64,000 nt of DNA, taken from Phoenix dactylifera. Lineage: Eukaryota; Streptophyta; Magnoliopsida; Arecales; Arecaceae. Location of the stretch: assembly GCF_009389715.1 (NCBI RefSeq), contig NC_052401.1, positions 2,406,843 to 2,470,842 on the forward strand. Direction: 5' to 3'. Both the position numbers and the translations under genes were made by a program. The notes beneath the pieces were generated by a model. The model had not been told where the DNA came from and searched no databases. It saw nothing but the letters and a program-made list of their open reading frames with translations. This document shows positions 61,581-64,000 of the stretch, piece after piece; the first letter of the stretch is position 1; each line of letters starts with the position of its first letter.

Positions 61581-63125
61581 ATGGCAACGGAGTTGTCTCT
61601 TCTCTCATGTCTCCGGGACTACCTTTCCTTCCTCTTCTTCTCCTTCACCACCATCTTCCTTCTGCTCTCTCTACTACTTCTATTACTGAGATCGCGGCCT
61701 TGGTGCAACTGCCACGTCTGCAGGGCCTACCTGAGCTCGTCATGGACCACCGAGTTTGAGAACCTCTGCGACTGGTTCACACACCTCCTCCGTGAATCGC
61801 CGACTGGAACCATGGACATCCATGTGCTCGGTAACACGATCACCACCAACCCCAACAACGTGGAGTACATGCTCAGAACCCGGTTCGATAACTTCCCCAA
61901 GGGGAAGCCTTTCTCGTCCCTCCTCGGCGACTTCCTCGGGCGCGGCATCTTCAACGTCGACGGCGAGTCGTGGCAGTTCCAGCGCAAGATGGCGAGCCTC
62001 GAGCTCGGCAGCGTCTCCGCCCGCTCCTATGCCTTCCACATCGTCTCCTCCGAGGTCCGCCGCCGCCTCCTCCCCCTCTTCGCCACCGTCTCCGAGCGCT
62101 CCATCGCCGCCGATAGCGTCATCGATCTCCAGGACGTGTTCCGGCGTTTCACCTTCGACAACATATGCAGGATCTCCTTCGGGCTCGACCCGGGCTGCCT
62201 CGAGGGGTCGCTGCCCGCGTCGGAGTTCGCGGAGGCCTTCGACACGGCGTCGAGGCTGTCGGCCGGGCGGGCGACGACGGTGGCGCCGGCGGTGTGGAAG
62301 CTGAAGCGGCTCCTGAACGTGGGCTCGGAGAGGGAGCTGAAGCGGGCCATCCGGATGGTCAGCGCGCTAGCCGACGAGGTGATAAGACGGAGAAGGAAGC
62401 TGGGCTTCGCCTCCAACCTCGACCTCCTCTCCAGATTCATGGGCTCGGTCGACGACGACCGCTACCTCCGCGACATAGTCATCAGCTTCTTGTTGGCCGG
62501 CCGCGACACCGTGGCGTCCGGCCTCACCAGCTTCTTCCTCATCCTGTCGAAGCATCCAGCAGTAACAGCCGCCATTCGGGACGAGATAGCCGACGTCATG
62601 AGCGGCAGCGGCGACGACGAAGAGGCGAGTTTGAAGCAGCTGAAGGAGATGCACTACGTCCACGCGGCGATGTACGAGAGCATGCGGCTCTACCCCCCGG
62701 TCCAGTTCGACTCCAAATTCTGCGTCGAGGACGCCGTGCTCCCCGACGGTACCTTCGTGAGGAAAGGGGCCAGGGTGACATACCACCCCTACGCCATGGG
62801 GAGGATGGAGGACATCTGGGGACCCGACTGCGAGGAGTTCAAGCCGGAACGGTGGCTCCACAACCGAAAGTTCGTGCCGGCGAGCCCGTTCAAGTACCCG
62901 GTGTTCCATGCCGGACCGCGGGTGTGCCTCGGGAAGGAGATGGCTCTCATGGAAATGAAGACCGTCATCGTGTCGGTGGTTCGCAGCTTCGATGTCCAAG
63001 TGCTCGACGGGGGCCGACCGCCAAGGTTCGCCCCCGGACTCACTGCATCGATTCGCGGCGGGCTGTCGGCTCGGGTGCGGCGGAGGAGCTCCGGCGAGAA
63101 ACGGCCGGGTCACGGCACATGTTAG
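61581..63125 (+). CDS. CYP94C: Cytochrome P450, CYP94C type (jasmonoyl-isoleucine oxidation)
   Basis: This intronless gene encodes 514 residues, full length for a plant microsomal P450. A hydrophobic anchor lies at about 15-40. The I-helix reads FLLAGRDTVASG, the K-helix ExxR is in YESMRLYPP, the PERF motif is FKPERW, and the haem loop is FHAGPRVCLGKE with Cys449 as thiolate ligand. Family-specific text (FPKGKPFSSLLGDFLGRGIF, FQRKMASLELGSVS, YHPYAMGRMEDIWG) closely follows Arabidopsis CYP94C1. That enzyme oxidises 12-hydroxy-JA-Ile to 12-carboxy-JA-Ile and so turns off jasmonate signalling; other CYP94s also hydroxylate fatty acids. It acts in the endoplasmic reticulum. By family, induction by wounding and jasmonate is expected, but this is not shown here. 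GC-rich codons are typical of monocot single-exon genes. Nothing suggests damage. Confidence 0.93.
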   Translation: MATELSLLSCLRDYLSFLFFSFTTIFLLLSLLLLLLRSRPWCNCHVCRAYLSSSWTTEFENLCDWFTHLLRESPTGTMDIHVLGNTITTNPNNVEYMLRTRFDNFPKGKPFSSLLGDFLGRGIFNVDGESWQFQRKMASLELGSVSARSYAFHIVSSEVRRRLLPLFATVSERSIAADSVIDLQDVFRRFTFDNICRISFGLDPGCLEGSLPASEFAEAFDTASRLSAGRATTVAPAVWKLKRLLNVGSERELKRAIRMVSALADEVIRRRRKLGFASNLDLLSRFMGSVDDDRYLRDIVISFLLAGRDTVASGLTSFFLILSKHPAVTAAIRDEIADVMSGSGDDEEASLKQLKEMHYVHAAMYESMRLYPPVQFDSKFCVEDAVLPDGTFVRKGARVTYHPYAMGRMEDIWGPDCEEFKPERWLHNRKFVPASPFKYPVFHAGPRVCLGKEMALMEMKTVIVSVVRSFDVQVLDGGRPPRFAPGLTASIRGGLSARVRRRSSGEKRPGHGTC

Positions 63126-64000
63126 AACTATTGTATTGTGATGCGCTATAGCGCACCACATGAGCCCCATGGTGGGATCGATACCTTACGTCAGGTACAG
63201 AGAGCGGAAGGAGAGTGTTCATTTTCTCGGTGGTGGCTGTCGGCATGTTGTTTAATTATGAGAACAAGTAAACTTTTGAAGGCTTGTTTCTATCAATTAG
63301 GAAGGATAGGATGCGTCTCTCTCAGTCTCTTAATGGGTGGTGGCCATGTAGCAGATTGCACAGGCCAGAGAGGTAGTAGAGGCCAAGTGGGATGGCTGAA
63401 GTGTGATTTCAGTGTCAGATACCTGAATTGGTGATGTATACATCTTGACTCAGCCAGCACGAGGTTCCCAGTTCCCAATTCCCCCCACCCATGGTTTTAT
63501 GTTTAATCATCAATAAGGTCTCTGCATGCATGTATGTGTCACATGCATATATAATATATAATTCCTGTTCACAGCAAATCTCAGAATAATTAATTCTTGA
63601 TAAAATATTTTCAAATCAAGATGCTTCGCATGCATGCATGACCCTCCGGCTTGATGTACTCTTTTTATTTCATCGACTCTTTTGAATTAGAATCTCATAA
63701 GGTTTCATCTTTTTTCTTTAAAAGTAAGCAAATTTGAGAGAGAGAGAGAGAGAGAAATTCTGCATCCCTTTTGAGTTTAATTTCTTCTGGTTACATTAGT
63801 GAAATGAAGCAAGATAAGATATATATATATATATATATATCAATCTTGTGTTTTATTTCCTCAGTAAAATAAATGAAATATTATCTCCTCCTATTTTAAT
63901 GATACTCGTATGTACTGGTCATCAACTTTCAAGAATTCTGTATACGTGAATCACGTGTTCGAGAATACCTCCGTATTCTTTCTTTTATTCCAAACTTGCC
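63126..64000. other. 3' flank of the P450 gene with microsatellites
   Basis: The 3' untranslated region of the P450 gene should lie here. A (GA)n run occurs at about 63737-63755 and an (AT)n run at about 63821-63840. No further gene is visible to the window end. Confidence 0.6.

Noticed and set aside
62027-63170. Long open frames on both strands across the P450 gene
   Set aside because: They are shadow frames in a GC-rich coding region; the P450 frame has all family motifs.

Overview
The window looks like nuclear DNA of a flowering plant, most likely a monocot and possibly a palm. Spliceosomal introns, a plant 9-base mini-exon, a GC-rich intronless P450 gene, telo-box and TGGGCC/T promoter motifs, and abundant Tekay, Tat and Copia LTR elements all point that way. 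The palm assignment is inference. A 100-base run of N (32147-32246) shows this is a scaffold with a gap.

Layout. At 1-2764 lies the end of a minus-strand Tekay-type LTR element, followed by LINE-like debris. A complete seven-exon GH32 gene of the cell-wall invertase / fructan exohydrolase family runs 4692-8669 (+). It is tail-to-tail with a six-exon ribosomal protein uS11 (RPS14) gene at 10019-13600 (-). Positions 14120-18370 hold a head-to-head inverted duplication that carries two intact copies of a two-exon gene of unknown function. The outer edges of this duplication are Tekay leader sequence. From 18.4 to 24.3 kb there are nested LTR remnants, the end of a Harbinger-type element, and a solo Tekay-like LTR (20863-23728, target duplication GGTTC) sitting in the zinc-finger exon of a decayed ORANGE-like gene.

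A single-exon S40/DUF584 senescence-regulator gene lies at 26991-27731 (+). A Tat-type LTR element (29676 to the gap) and the gap itself cut off the 3' end of a PRORP (protein-only RNase P) gene at 32318-36614 (-), whose first intron holds a 1.64 kb Harbinger-type element. A young, structurally whole, non-autonomous Tat-type element (37365-42266, target duplication AAAGT) follows. Positions 42.3-57.0 kb are gene-poor, with LINE and SINE pieces, simple repeats and a possible unidentified first exon near 44.15 kb. A LINE RNase H fragment and a Copia remnant (about 57.5-61.2 kb) precede an intact single-exon CYP94C-type P450 gene at 61581-63125 (+).

The host genes do not form one pathway. They cover sugar metabolism (GH32), translation (RPS14), tRNA 5' maturation (PRORP), senescence (S40) and jasmonate turnover (CYP94C). 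The points most worth a second look are the GH32 enzyme without the Asp/Lys pair linked to sucrose use, the inverted gene pair of unknown function, the LTR inside an ORANGE-like exon, and the related long and short Tat-type elements.
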